Assembly: GCA_017553545.1 (NCBI GenBank)
Contig: JAFZKT010000016.1
Coordinates: 22,525 to 86,524 of the forward strand
Source: Bacteroidales bacterium
GTDB taxonomy: Bacteria > Bacteroidota > Bacteroidia > Bacteroidales > UBA932
Direction of reading: 5' to 3'
Length of the DNA: 64,000 bases
Part shown: positions 33,422 to 41,247 of the stretch, one piece after another
Layout of the letters: each line of letters begins with the position of its first letter
Numbering within the stretch: position 1 is the first letter of the stretch
Position numbers and translations under genes: made by a program
Notes under the pieces: generated by a model
What the model was told of the DNA's origin: nothing
The model's input: the letters and a program-made list of their open reading frames with translations, nothing else
Databases searched by the model: none

Positions 33422-34702
33422 TTAGCTAATATTCGTTTCTTCGAAGGTTCTCACTGTGAGACCCAGCAGATTCAGTTGCTCAAGGAAAGATTGCTCGAAA
33501 GAATCACGGGCAATCTTTCTTGTCATGTGCAGGCACACCTTCCCATTGTAGCACAGGCAGGAGAAAGCGCCGCTGTTGCCGCGCTGTCGGCCCAGAATGA
33601 AATCAATGTCGGTGATATAGGGGACCATTTCCTGCGGCACATCCAGCCGGCCCATATTGGACAGCGTCTGGGACACGAAACGGTCTCCATGAAGCAGGTT
33701 GATGATGTCGATGATGGGATGCTTCACCTTGAGGGGGAGCAGGCGCACCAGCAGCATTTCCTCCAGTTCCACATTTGCAAAAATCTTGGGCTCCAGATTC
33801 TCTTTCTGAAGGTCATTGTCCTTTTGGGCTTTCACTGCTTCCACCAGTTCTTTGAACAGCAGATAACCATCTTTCACGTCAATGCCCATATTCACATAGG
33901 AAGAGAAGTTCCGGACAGTCCGGCTGCCGTAAATGGGCCGCAGGTTCACCGGAACGGACACTTTCAGCACGGAACGCTTCCGGGCCTGCCTGTCGTAGCG
34001 ATGCTCTTCCTGCAGAGCGCTCAGCATAGCGGCGGTGAGCAGTTCGGTGACCGTGCAGTCGTATTCGCGGCAGACATTTCTGAGTTCATCGGCCGACAAT
34101 TCCGCCTTCAGATCCTTCACCGCTCCGCGAGACAGTTCCTTACCTTTAATATGATAGGCGTCCACATTCTTCTCCAGCTGACCATGCCGGCCGCTGAAAT
34201 AGGTCTTGAAGCTGTCTTCAACCTCGGCGTAGGCCACATTGTCTGTCGGGTCCCAAACCAGGGAATTGTAGCCGATGGCAACACCATACCTGCAACGGAT
34301 ATATTCGCCCACCAGCGTCAGGAGGAAACACATGGCGCCGTTACCGTCGGCCAGGGCATGGAAGACATCCAGGGAGATTTCGTTTCCATTAGCACTTACG
34401 CGATAGAGAAGGCCGTTCTGGTCCTTCAGGCGGAACTGTTTGAGGGGCTTGAGGGGCAGCACTTCCGGCTGGGCGTCGCAGCGCTTCAGATACCACCAGA
34501 ACGCGCCGGACTTAAGGGTACAGCGGAAGGTGGGGATGCGCTCGGAAACGCGCAGCAGGGCAGCTTGCAGGAGGGTTTTGTCAATGGGATCGGTGAGCGT
34601 CACCTTCATCCGATAAAGGGAGGAATAGTGCTTGGACATCGAGGCGGGATATATGTTGGCTGCATTGTCGAGCCGTAAGGTGGCGGGAATGGATGCAATC
34701 AT
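33422..34702 (-). CDS. Condensation/acyltransferase-superfamily protein, second type
   Basis: 426 residues. The active site FHALADGNG (His115, Asp119, Gly120) matches the HxxxDG of condensation domains and alcohol/wax-ester acyltransferases. The C-terminal lobe has LSNMGRLDVP, a typical latch-like element. It is only distantly similar to the enzyme at 24457, so the two likely use different acceptors. Start ATG 34702 (MIASIPATLR) is preferred; the frame extends to 34762 without plausible sequence. It is followed by carrier protein copy 2 at 5 bases. Confidence 0.78.
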   Translation of the reverse strand: MIASIPATLRLDNAANIYPASMSKHYSSLYRMKVTLTDPIDKTLLQAALLRVSERIPTFRCTLKSGAFWWYLKRCDAQPEVLPLKPLKQFRLKDQNGLLYRVSANGNEISLDVFHALADGNGAMCFLLTLVGEYIRCRYGVAIGYNSLVWDPTDNVAYAEVEDSFKTYFSGRHGQLEKNVDAYHIKGKELSRGAVKDLKAELSADELRNVCREYDCTVTELLTAAMLSALQEEHRYDRQARKRSVLKVSVPVNLRPIYGSRTVRNFSSYVNMGIDVKDGYLLFKELVEAVKAQKDNDLQKENLEPKIFANVELEEMLLVRLLPLKVKHPIIDIINLLHGDRFVSQTLSNMGRLDVPQEMVPYITDIDFILGRQRGNSGAFSCLCYNGKVCLHMTRKIARDSFEQSFLEQLNLLGLTVRTFEETNIS

Positions 34703-34871
34703 TTCTTTCAAATTTTTGCACAAAATTAGCCCGCCGCAGCGGGCCGATGAAAGAAATGTCACGTGGGACGAACGAATGGGGCAGAAATCCCCATTTAGGG
34801 ACGAAACGGTCTGATTTGGGACGAATGGCCGCTCCGGAGACCGTTTACCCCACTCAGTTTAAAACTCCTCT

Positions 34872-34911
34872 AAAGCACACTTTTGGCCCTGAGTGGCCAA
34901 TTGTGTGCTTT
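34872..34911. terminator. Forty-base hairpin
   Basis: AAAGCACAC (34872-34880) pairs with GTGTGCTTT (34903-34911), and TTGGCC with GGCCAA inside it, around a 6-base loop. It lies 170 bases upstream of the condensation-like gene start, with no gene reading into it, so its role is unclear. Confidence 0.5.
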
Positions 34912-34928
34912 AATGGTTTTACCTCAGC

Positions 34929-35132
34929 GGAGAGGAGGAACAGGTGTCCGGGGGGCTCCACTCACTACGTTCGTTCCGTCCCTCCCATTGTCTCCTGCGT
35001 CCTTTTCTCGTCCTTAAGCCGCCAAGCAAGCTTGCCAGCTTTCGTCCTCCAAAAGAACTTGTATCCAACGGGCCCCTCCCACTATATGTGTCCGTGGGTG
35101 GACACACCCCCGGACACCTGTTCCTCCTCTCC
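34929..35132. mobile_element. 204-bp element with 26-bp perfect terminal inverted repeats
   Basis: Bases 34929-34954 are the exact reverse complement of 35107-35132. The 152-bp interior has a further small inverted pair (GTGTCC/GGACAC near 35090-35104) and no ORF. The architecture is that of a miniature inverted-repeat element. No target-site duplication was confirmed, so this is a candidate only. Confidence 0.5.
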
Positions 35133-35142
35133 TCCGCAAACC

Positions 35143-35224
35143 ATGGCGCAGGTACCTTGCCTAAATGGTGCAGGTATGCGCCCCAGATGGCGCAGGTGCA
35201 AAAATAGTGTCGACTCCTGCGCCA
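35143..35224 (+). repeat. Three 22-bp direct repeats plus an inverted copy
   Basis: ATGGYGCAGGT recurs at 35143, 35165 and 35187 with exactly 22-base spacing. CCTGCGCCA at 35216-35224 is the inverse of the third unit and can fold onto it. Confidence 0.6.
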
Positions 35225-35280
35225 CCGAATCTTCATTCTACATGCTTGAAATGCATTATTGCTGGAGCAGGTGTAGGCAC

Positions 35281-35321
35281 AAAAAAAGCACCGGCGCCAT
35301 TTTTTCATGGTACCGGCGCCA
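35281..35321 (-). terminator. Terminator of the gene at 35339
   Basis: On the minus strand a 14-position stem (ggcgccggtaccat with atggcgccggtgct, one mismatch and some G-U pairs) around a short A-rich loop is followed by seven T (35287-35281). It lies just after the stop of the exported protein gene. Confidence 0.75.
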
Positions 35322-35338
35322 CAATATTTGCCATTTTT

Positions 35339-36139
35339 TTAGAATGTCACCCTCAATCCAAAGCCAGGTGCAGGCTGGAAGCCTGTAGGCGTACTGGCAT
35401 AGAGGACAGTGGGCGTCAATGAGAAGGAATAGCTTTTTCTATAGTTATTGACATCCTCCAGATAAAGGCTCTTGATTTTTGCCACGCTGTAGGCATTGAC
35501 AATAGATGTGATTATGACTGTGAGTTCCGCAGCCCCGCCAAGGAGATAAAAGAACCGGCCGGTTTTATAGGCACTCTCGTTGACAACGTAAGGGATACTG
35601 GAACCACTGTTATAGCGAACACTGCTGGACATTCCTATATAGCCTGCAGACATAATCCCGATGCTTCCCATATACATCAATAGATACCGGGTCCCCAGCC
35701 CCGGCTCGCTCATGAGATATTGGGACAAACCCGGAACAAGAAGATTGAACCATGGATAACCCAGGCCGTATTTAGGATTCCTCAGTTTGTCGAAATCCGA
35801 TTTGTTATAGTATGATTTCAAATATCTGTACTTAAGCGCCTCCTGCCCAAGAATAGCCGGGTCATTGGTAAAGTACGCAACCGAAGCAGACTGCATTGCC
35901 GGAGCGCTGTTCATTACATAGTTGGATCCATTCTCAAACCGGATAATCAGCACATCCGATGCGGGAAGAACAAATGTGGGCCCATCCTGATTGTCCCAGG
36001 CCTTGTATTTCACCTCCGAAGGAGACACTTCAATCACTTTGGCTTTAATGTCTGAACCGTCTTTCCTGGTAACAAGGTCCTGCGCAGACGCAACAAAGCA
36101 CCCGAGCGAGAGAATCAAAAACAGAGCAATTTTCTTCAT
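35339..36139 (-). CDS. Exported protein of unknown function
   Basis: 266 residues. Signal peptide KKIALFLILSLGCFVASAQ, then a small beta-domain (LVTRKDGSDIKAKVIEVSPS; EVKYKAWDNQDGPTFVLPAS). A region with two or three hydrophobic segments (about 135-215) and a C-terminal beta-rich tail ending in Phe (GFGLRVTF) follow. The terminal Phe is typical of outer-membrane-associated proteins. The N-terminal block resembles a domain recurrent in Bacteroidota exported proteins. No function can be assigned. Confidence 0.72.
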   Translation of the reverse strand: MKKIALFLILSLGCFVASAQDLVTRKDGSDIKAKVIEVSPSEVKYKAWDNQDGPTFVLPASDVLIIRFENGSNYVMNSAPAMQSASVAYFTNDPAILGQEALKYRYLKSYYNKSDFDKLRNPKYGLGYPWFNLLVPGLSQYLMSEPGLGTRYLLMYMGSIGIMSAGYIGMSSSVRYNSGSSIPYVVNESAYKTGRFFYLLGGAAELTVIITSIVNAYSVAKIKSLYLEDVNNYRKSYSFSLTPTVLYASTPTGFQPAPGFGLRVTF

Positions 36140-36150
36140 AAAATATAATG

Positions 36151-36681
36151 CTAACCTAGAGGATAGAATAAATGGTCGTAGCGGCTGTGCCAGCTTGGAT
36201 CGTAGTGTTTACGGATGGTGCGGGCACTGGCGAATGCGTTGAAATTCGCCCAGGCTTCCAGGAACAGGACGGCGAAGTCCATGCGATTATGCAGTTCCAG
36301 CGCAAATAGCGTGTAAACGGCAACCACATAGACGCAGGCACGCTCGCGGTCATCGGCCTGCGGAGATGAGGGGGTTACCAGCGTAAGGCGTTCGGACTGG
36401 GCGAAGGACAGGTCTGCGATGGCATCGGAGAGAAGAGCCTCCTCCGAGGGCTTGTACAACTGCTCACAGTAGCGTTCCGCCGCGTATTTCCGGGCCGATG
36501 CTTCCGTATCCAGCGTGGCAAGCGGATTAGGCAGTGCACTCTGAAAATACTGTCCCGGCGAGGCTTCTCCCCGCAGGAACTGAAGCGCCAGGACGCAGTA
36601 GTCCCGTACGCTGGCCTCGATGACCATCGCATAGGGCGCCTTCTCGTCTATCCGGGCGATTATTTCTGCCGCACTTGCCAT
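36151..36681 (-). CDS. Hypothetical helical protein
   Basis: 176 residues, no signal peptide, almost entirely alpha-helical by composition (AEIIARIDEKAPYAMVIEAS onward). It ends with an aromatic tail (HSRYDHLFYPLG). Eleven bases separate its stop from the next gene's start, so the two may share a transcript. I do not recognise the family. Confidence 0.65.
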   Translation of the reverse strand: MASAAEIIARIDEKAPYAMVIEASVRDYCVLALQFLRGEASPGQYFQSALPNPLATLDTEASARKYAAERYCEQLYKPSEEALLSDAIADLSFAQSERLTLVTPSSPQADDRERACVYVVAVYTLFALELHNRMDFAVLFLEAWANFNAFASARTIRKHYDPSWHSRYDHLFYPLG

Positions 36682-36712
36682 AATAATTGGCGTAAATATA
36701 CGAAATTTCTGC

Positions 36713-36720
36713 TACATTTG
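36713..36720 (+). promoter_or_regulatory. -7 promoter element
   Basis: TACATTTG ends 7 bases before the ATG at 36728, so the transcript would be leaderless or nearly so. A TTGG at 36687 is a possible -33 element at 22 bases. Confidence 0.5.
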
Positions 36721-36727
36721 TAGAACA

Positions 36728-37666
36728 ATGAAGATAGTGTTTTTAGATGCAATCTCGATGGGAGACGCCTCCCTAGCCGAAATCGCCGCGCTGGGAGAAC
36801 TGGTCTGTTATCCTTCTTCCACGCCGGAAGAGGCCCGCGAGCGGGTGAGGGAGGCCGATGTAGCCATCCTGAACAAGATCATCGTAGATCAGGCTTTCTT
36901 GGATGCAGCCCCAAAGCTGAAACTCATCTGTGAATCCGGCACCGGCATCAACAATATCGATGTAAAACTCTGCGATCAGCGCAACGTTGCTGTTCGCAAT
37001 GTTGCCGCCTATTCTACGGATTCCGTTGCCCAGATTGCCTGGATGCATATTCTGAACCTCTCCGGCCGTGCATTCCATTATAGGGAGTTCGTTCAGAGCG
37101 GCGCTTACAGCAAGAATCCTGTCCACGTAGATTACGCCCATCCTTTCACTGAACTCGCCGGCAAAACGCTGGGCGTTGTGGGAATGGGGGCCATCGGCCA
37201 GAAGGTCGCTTCCATCGGCCGGGCTTTCGGAATGGAGGTCATCTATTACTCAACTTCCGGTACCGCTCACTGCAAAGAGTATCCTTGCGTATCACTGGAA
37301 GAGCTTTTGAAACGCTCGGATGTAATAACCATTCACGCGCCCTATAACGAACGCACAGCCGGGCTTATCGGCTATGAGCAGTATAAACAGATGAAGCGCA
37401 CTGCGTATCTGGTGAACACCGGCCGTGGCGGCATTGCCGTGGAAGAAGACCTAGCGCGTGCCCTGAACGAAGGTCTTCTCGCCGGTGCCGCACTGGATGT
37501 ATACGTTAAGGAGCCGCTCCCAATGAGCAGCCCCTTAATGCATTTGTGCTATCCCGAGCGTCTTATTCTAAGTCCGCACATCGCCTGGTATTCACAGGAA
37601 GCCCGTGCCCGTCTGGCGCACGAAATGGCACAGAATATCGTGGACTTTTACTCCGCCACTACATAA
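36728..37666 (+). CDS. D-2-hydroxyacid dehydrogenase
   Basis: 312 residues, NAD(P)-dependent. Catalytic N-terminal half (ESGTGINNIDVK), Rossmann motif LGVVGMGAIGQKVA (about 151-164), then the Arg region VNTGRGGIAVEEDL, the Glu in LDVYVKEPLP and the catalytic His in SPHIAWYS. Members reduce hydroxypyruvate, glyoxylate or 2-oxo acids; the family does not reveal which. It resembles glycerate dehydrogenase/hydroxypyruvate reductase. It has its own promoter and converges on the GntR gene with an 8-base overlap. Confidence 0.88.
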   Translation: MKIVFLDAISMGDASLAEIAALGELVCYPSSTPEEARERVREADVAILNKIIVDQAFLDAAPKLKLICESGTGINNIDVKLCDQRNVAVRNVAAYSTDSVAQIAWMHILNLSGRAFHYREFVQSGAYSKNPVHVDYAHPFTELAGKTLGVVGMGAIGQKVASIGRAFGMEVIYYSTSGTAHCKEYPCVSLEELLKRSDVITIHAPYNERTAGLIGYEQYKQMKRTAYLVNTGRGGIAVEEDLARALNEGLLAGAALDVYVKEPLPMSSPLMHLCYPERLILSPHIAWYSQEARARLAHEMAQNIVDFYSATT

Positions 37667-37994
37667 ATATTTTAGCGTCCAGGCCCAGAAGGTCCATTTT
37701 CCGCTTGATGGCGGGGACTTCGCGGGTGAGGAAGTCCTCTTTCTGGGTGTCAAGGATAATCTCGCGGGCGTTGTCGGACACAAAATAGCCGATGCCGCGT
37801 TTGTTGAAGATAACCCCTTCAGCAGTCAGTTTCTCATATACACGCATCACAGTATTGGGGTTCACGCCTATTTCGGCGCCATACTCACGGACCGACGGGA
37901 CGCGCGATCCGGCTTCCAGGCTTCCGGTCAGAATGCCTTCGCAGAAATGATCGGCTATCTGGAGATAGATGGGTTTTTCGTCGTGGAAGTCCAT
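37659..37994 (-). CDS. GntR-family regulator, YtrA subfamily
   Basis: 111 residues: a winged-helix DNA-binding domain (PIYLQIADHFCEGILTGSLE; RVPSVREYGAEIGVNPNTVM; KRGIGYFVSD) and a short C-terminal dimerisation tail, the size typical of YtrA-type repressors of ABC transporters. Start ATG 37994 (MDFHDEKPIYLQ). It is the last gene of the operon with the permease and ATPase. A palindrome over the operon's transcription start (39661-39682) fits the operator for this protein. Confidence 0.88.
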   Translation of the reverse strand: MDFHDEKPIYLQIADHFCEGILTGSLEAGSRVPSVREYGAEIGVNPNTVMRVYEKLTAEGVIFNKRGIGYFVSDNAREIILDTQKEDFLTREVPAIKRKMDLLGLDAKIFM

Positions 37995-37998
37995 AAAA

Positions 37999-38823
37999 CT
38001 AATGTTTGAGGGTTTTGAGACGCCAGAAGATGCCGCCGGCAAGACCTGCCACTATGATGGCCACGACACAGTTGAAGCTACGTAGGAAGGAAGTGAGCCT
38101 GTCGACAGTCTCCGGAGTGACGCCGCCGCTGATGGAAAACGATAAGCTATCGGTTTGAGTAGAGACGAGCGTGAGTAATAGAGATAAACCCAGCAGGATG
38201 AGAAAACCGCCTAAGATCTTGTACTTCCGGAAAATGAGCCCGCACAGGAGAAAAAACAGGAAATTGCAGCATAATCCAAGCAAAACAAAAGTTGGAAGCA
38301 ACATCCACAGAGACCAGTTAACCTCGTAGAATTCGTTATACTCCTGGAGTGTTGTAGAAAAATCCTTCAATACGCCAAAGAGGAAACCCAACATCGATTG
38401 CTCTACCGTAGGATCCAGCAAGGCCACCAGTGCATCTGCCGCAAAGAAAACCAGCATGAAAGCAAGCGGAATCACAATAAGGGTCATAATGAGCATCGAT
38501 AGCCATTTTTCAAAAGTGGAAGCCGGGACCATCAGCCAGGCCGATCCGCGCTTTCGCTCTGTCAGATAACCGTAAGTCCGCGTCTGATACAATTCCAGAA
38601 TGGTGAAGGCGACCATGAACATAACAAAGCGAGAGATAATGTCGTCGCCGGGGCCACTCCAGCCGGAGCCTGTGATCAGGCTGATGATAACGTATACCAA
38701 ATAGGCAAAAAGACCAAAAAGGCCGATTCCCAGAGCGGCTTTCATGTGGTTACGCCACATCTGGGTTGCATCATATTTAAAATAGGTATGGAAACGCTTG
38801 AAGCTGAATATTTCGTTTGTCAT
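37999..38823 (-). CDS. ABC transporter permease
   Basis: 274 residues with about six hydrophobic segments (AALGIGLFGLFAYLVYVIIS first, CVVAIIVAGLAGGIFW last) and a soluble loop between them. No recognised subfamily; it pairs with the ATPase encoded 4 bases upstream. The ATG at 38823 is used because an earlier TTG start would overlap the ATPase. Export of an unknown compound, as in other YtrA-controlled transporters, is the likeliest role. Confidence 0.82.
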   Translation of the reverse strand: MTNEIFSFKRFHTYFKYDATQMWRNHMKAALGIGLFGLFAYLVYVIISLITGSGWSGPGDDIISRFVMFMVAFTILELYQTRTYGYLTERKRGSAWLMVPASTFEKWLSMLIMTLIVIPLAFMLVFFAADALVALLDPTVEQSMLGFLFGVLKDFSTTLQEYNEFYEVNWSLWMLLPTFVLLGLCCNFLFFLLCGLIFRKYKILGGFLILLGLSLLLTLVSTQTDSLSFSISGGVTPETVDRLTSFLRSFNCVVAIIVAGLAGGIFWRLKTLKH

Positions 38824-38827
38824 AAGG

Positions 38828-39652
38828 CTAGTCAAATAAGGATTTAACGGCTTCTTTATTCATGTGTACGGCATTGAAGAGGGCCTCCAGGTTTACCTTC
38901 GACTCCCTTCCGTCGGCGTTAGGATAGACCTGAACCATTCCGGAAGGGGTTTGCTCCGTATAAAGGGCTTTGGGATGAACCTCCTTTCCGTAGTCGAAAT
39001 AGAGCAGGGAGCCGATTCTCTCCAGCGAGGCATTCACCAACACGCTCTTCTTATCAAGGATGATAATGGGGTCGATGAGTTCTTCCAGATCCCGGACCTG
39101 ATGGGTGGAGATAACAACCGTGCTTTCCTCCGACGTATATTTCATGATGGCCTTGCGGAACTGCATCTTGGAAGGGATATCCAGACCGTTTGTAGGCTCG
39201 TCCATAAAATAATGGCGTACGCCGCACGCAAGCGCAAAAGCAATCCATGTCTTCTTGAGCTGGCCTGCGCTCATCTGATCCATTCTCTTTTTTGACTCCA
39301 CTTCAAACTCAGAGAGGATATACAGATACTTCTCTAAGTCAAAATTGGGCCACAGGGCGCCGGCTTCCTTTCCGAAGGCGTCGGCCCGTTCATGAACAGG
39401 GGAGACCTCTTCCGGAAGATAGAACTGCTCCTGAAGTAGGGAAGGTTGCCGACTGTATGGTTTGCGGCCATCTGTTTCAATGGTACCGCCCTGGGGCTTT
39501 TTCAGGCCACATAAAAGGGTGAGAAGGGTGGTCTTGCCCACGCCGTTTTCGCCGAGAAGGCCGTAGATATTGCCTTCTTTCAGACTCAGCGAAATATTTT
39601 TCAATACTTCCTGTGAGCCGTAGGAGAATGATAAATCTTTTACTTCAATCAT
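38828..39652 (-). CDS. ABC transporter ATP-binding protein
   Basis: 274 residues. Walker A GLLGENGVGKTTLLTLL (about 33-49), signature MSAGQLKKTW, Walker B YFMDEPTNGLD, and the H-loop VVISTHQVRD. The C-terminal extension of about 60 residues is of unknown role. It opens the operon with the permease and the GntR regulator. Confidence 0.93.
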   Translation of the reverse strand: MIEVKDLSFSYGSQEVLKNISLSLKEGNIYGLLGENGVGKTTLLTLLCGLKKPQGGTIETDGRKPYSRQPSLLQEQFYLPEEVSPVHERADAFGKEAGALWPNFDLEKYLYILSEFEVESKKRMDQMSAGQLKKTWIAFALACGVRHYFMDEPTNGLDIPSKMQFRKAIMKYTSEESTVVISTHQVRDLEELIDPIIILDKKSVLVNASLERIGSLLYFDYGKEVHPKALYTEQTPSGMVQVYPNADGRESKVNLEALFNAVHMNKEAVKSLFD

Positions 39653-39660
39653 TTTTTGCG

Positions 39661-39682
39661 GTGTATTAGCTTAATAGTACAC
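39661..39682. promoter_or_regulatory. Probable GntR/YtrA operator
   Basis: A 22-base imperfect palindrome with outer halves GTGTA and TACAC and inner TTA/TAA blocks. It begins 8 bases before the ATPase start codon and covers the predicted transcription start. Operators of this form are typical of YtrA-type repressors; the regulator is encoded in the same operon, so autoregulation is likely. Confidence 0.6.
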
Positions 39683-39684
39683 TG

Positions 39685-39715
39685 CAAAGGTAGAAAGAAA
39701 AATCAATTCTCCAAA
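39685..39715 (-). promoter_or_regulatory. Promoter of the ABC transporter operon
   Basis: On the minus strand TTTG (39715-39712), 19 bases, then TACCTTTG (39692-39685). A perfect Bacteroidota promoter directly upstream of the operator palindrome. Confidence 0.75.
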
Positions 39716-39716
39716 A

Positions 39717-40160
39717 TTATTTTTGATTTTTACGCCAATTATCCGGAGTAACCCCGTAAATATCCTTGAATTGACGACAAAAATTGCTTCGGTCGTTGAT
39801 TCCGACACGGCGGCCGATGGCGGAAGTGGAGGTCTGCGGTTCGCGTTTCATCAGTTCCACAGCCTCTTTCATCCGGAGGCCCGTGCGCCAGGTACGGAAA
39901 TCCGTATCCTGCATGGCAAAATAGCGGAACAACTTGACGGAATCCGTGCCGATGCGGGATGCGGCGGCCTGTACGCTACGATCCGGAAGGCAATAGCCGC
40001 GTTTTTCCACCCATGCGTTCAATTTGGCTTCCACCCGGGTTACCTGAGCAGGGGAGAGCGGCTTTACTGCGTGCGGAGTTACATTATTGGAAGGAGCCTG
40101 CTCTTTATGGAACAGGCTCCTGAAAAACTTACCGATGGATTTCTTACCAGCCCAGGACAT
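39717..40160 (-). CDS. AraC-type HTH protein
   Basis: 147 residues. A basic N-terminus, then a single AraC DNA-binding domain with two HTH motifs (SVQAAASRIGTDSVKLFRYF; TSTSAIGRRVGINDRSNFCR and FKDIYGVTPDNWRK). There is no sensor domain. The start is unclear: ATG 40160 overlaps the end of the deoxyhypusine-synthase-like gene by 17 bases. The short size suggests a regulator driven by partner proteins or constitutive binding. Target unknown. Confidence 0.8.
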   Translation of the reverse strand: MSWAGKKSIGKFFRSLFHKEQAPSNNVTPHAVKPLSPAQVTRVEAKLNAWVEKRGYCLPDRSVQAAASRIGTDSVKLFRYFAMQDTDFRTWRTGLRMKEAVELMKREPQTSTSAIGRRVGINDRSNFCRQFKDIYGVTPDNWRKNQK

Positions 40161-41112
40161 AGGCGAAGATGAGCGGGGCAACGATGGTTGCGTCGCTTTC
40201 TACGATGAAGCGGGGCGTATCCGGAGCCAGCTTGCCCCAGGTGATTTTCTCATTGGGGACAGCGCCGGAATAAGAGCCGTAACTGGTGGTGGAATCCGAA
40301 ATCTGGCAGAAATAAGCCCAGAGGGGAGTGCCTTCCCAGCCCAGATCCTGTTCCATCATGGGAACGCAGCAGATGGGGAAGTCTCCGGCGGTGCCGCCGC
40401 CAATCTGGAAGAAACCCACGCCGGGGGCGTTCTTCTTGTACCAGTCTACCAGGAACATCATCACTTCCACGCCCTGGATGACCATATGGGGATCATATTC
40501 GCCGCGAATCACGTGCGCGGTGAAGATGTTGCCGGTGGTGCAGTCTTCCCAGGCGGGGCAGATGATGGGGATGTTCTTTTCACAGGCGGCCACCACCCAG
40601 CTGTCTTTGGGATCAATCTCATAATACTGCTCCAGCACGCCGCTGCGGATCATCTGGTAGATGAATTCGTAGGGGAGATAGCGCTTGCCTTCGGCCTTTG
40701 CCTTGTCCCACACTTCCACCAGATGCTTTTCCAGACGGCGGAAAGCTTCTTCTTCCGGGATGCAGGTATCCGTGACGCGGTTATAGTGGTTGTCCAGGAG
40801 TTCCTGTTCCTGCTGAGGTGTGAGATCACGGTAGCCGGGCACCCTGTAATAGTGGCTGTGGGCCACCAGGTTCATGATATCCTCTTCCAGGTTGTTTGCG
40901 CTGCAGCACACAAAGGCGATTTTGTCTTCGCGGATCATGGCGGCCAGGGACAGGCCCAGTTCCGCGGTGCTCATGGCGCCGGCCATGGCCAGAAACATCT
41001 TGCCCCCCTTGTTCAGAAGGTCTTCGTAGGCTTTTGCAGCGTCTACCAGGGCTGCGGAATTGAAATGACGGTAGTGATGGGTAATGAATTGAGAGATGGG
41101 TCCCTTTTCCAT
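40144..41112 (-). CDS. Deoxyhypusine-synthase-like protein
   Basis: 322 residues of the deoxyhypusine/homospermidine synthase family, which transfer the aminobutyl group of spermidine using NAD+. NAD-binding region FLAMAGAMSTAELGLSLAAM near residue 40, DWYKKNAPGVGFFQIGGGTA, and the catalytic-Lys segment PNEKITWGKLAPD near residue 290. Bacteria lack the eIF5A target, so an alternative acceptor (as in homospermidine synthesis) is expected. It is the first gene before the AraC protein. A TAAATTTG box (41177-41184) lies upstream. Confidence 0.85.
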   Translation of the reverse strand: MEKGPISQFITHHYRHFNSAALVDAAKAYEDLLNKGGKMFLAMAGAMSTAELGLSLAAMIREDKIAFVCCSANNLEEDIMNLVAHSHYYRVPGYRDLTPQQEQELLDNHYNRVTDTCIPEEEAFRRLEKHLVEVWDKAKAEGKRYLPYEFIYQMIRSGVLEQYYEIDPKDSWVVAACEKNIPIICPAWEDCTTGNIFTAHVIRGEYDPHMVIQGVEVMMFLVDWYKKNAPGVGFFQIGGGTAGDFPICCVPMMEQDLGWEGTPLWAYFCQISDSTTSYGSYSGAVPNEKITWGKLAPDTPRFIVESDATIVAPLIFAYVLGW

Positions 41113-41176
41113 TTTACTTATAAAGCGCGCAGCGGGCGAAACCAGTCTGTGGTCTCCAACCCCTGCGTTTTCATTG

Positions 41177-41184
41177 CAAATTTA
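41177..41184 (-). promoter_or_regulatory. -7 promoter element for the deoxyhypusine-synthase-like gene
   Basis: TAAATTTG on the minus strand, about 65 bases before the ATG at 41112. Confidence 0.4.
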
Positions 41185-41247
41185 GAAAAAAAACTGTAAA
41201 TTCGCACATTGATTATAAGGATACAACCTTTTAAAACCTATTTTATA

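Larger units (their letters stand above)
34703..35338. other. Hairpin-rich non-coding region
   Basis: No gene supported. It holds: three GGGACGAA repeats (about 34764-34823), a 9-bp inverted pair AAACGGTCT/AGACCGTTT (34804-34812, 34838-34846), a 40-base hairpin (34872-34911), a 26-bp inverted repeat (34929-34954, 35107-35132), three 22-bp direct repeats (35143-35207) and a terminator (35281-35321). Confidence 0.65.

Noticed and set aside
35143-35207. Possible CRISPR array
   Set aside because: Only three units without unique spacers, and no cas genes in the window.
34693-35422. Long + strand frames through the hairpin block
   Set aside because: They run through inverted repeats and into the antisense of the exported protein gene, with no plausible product.
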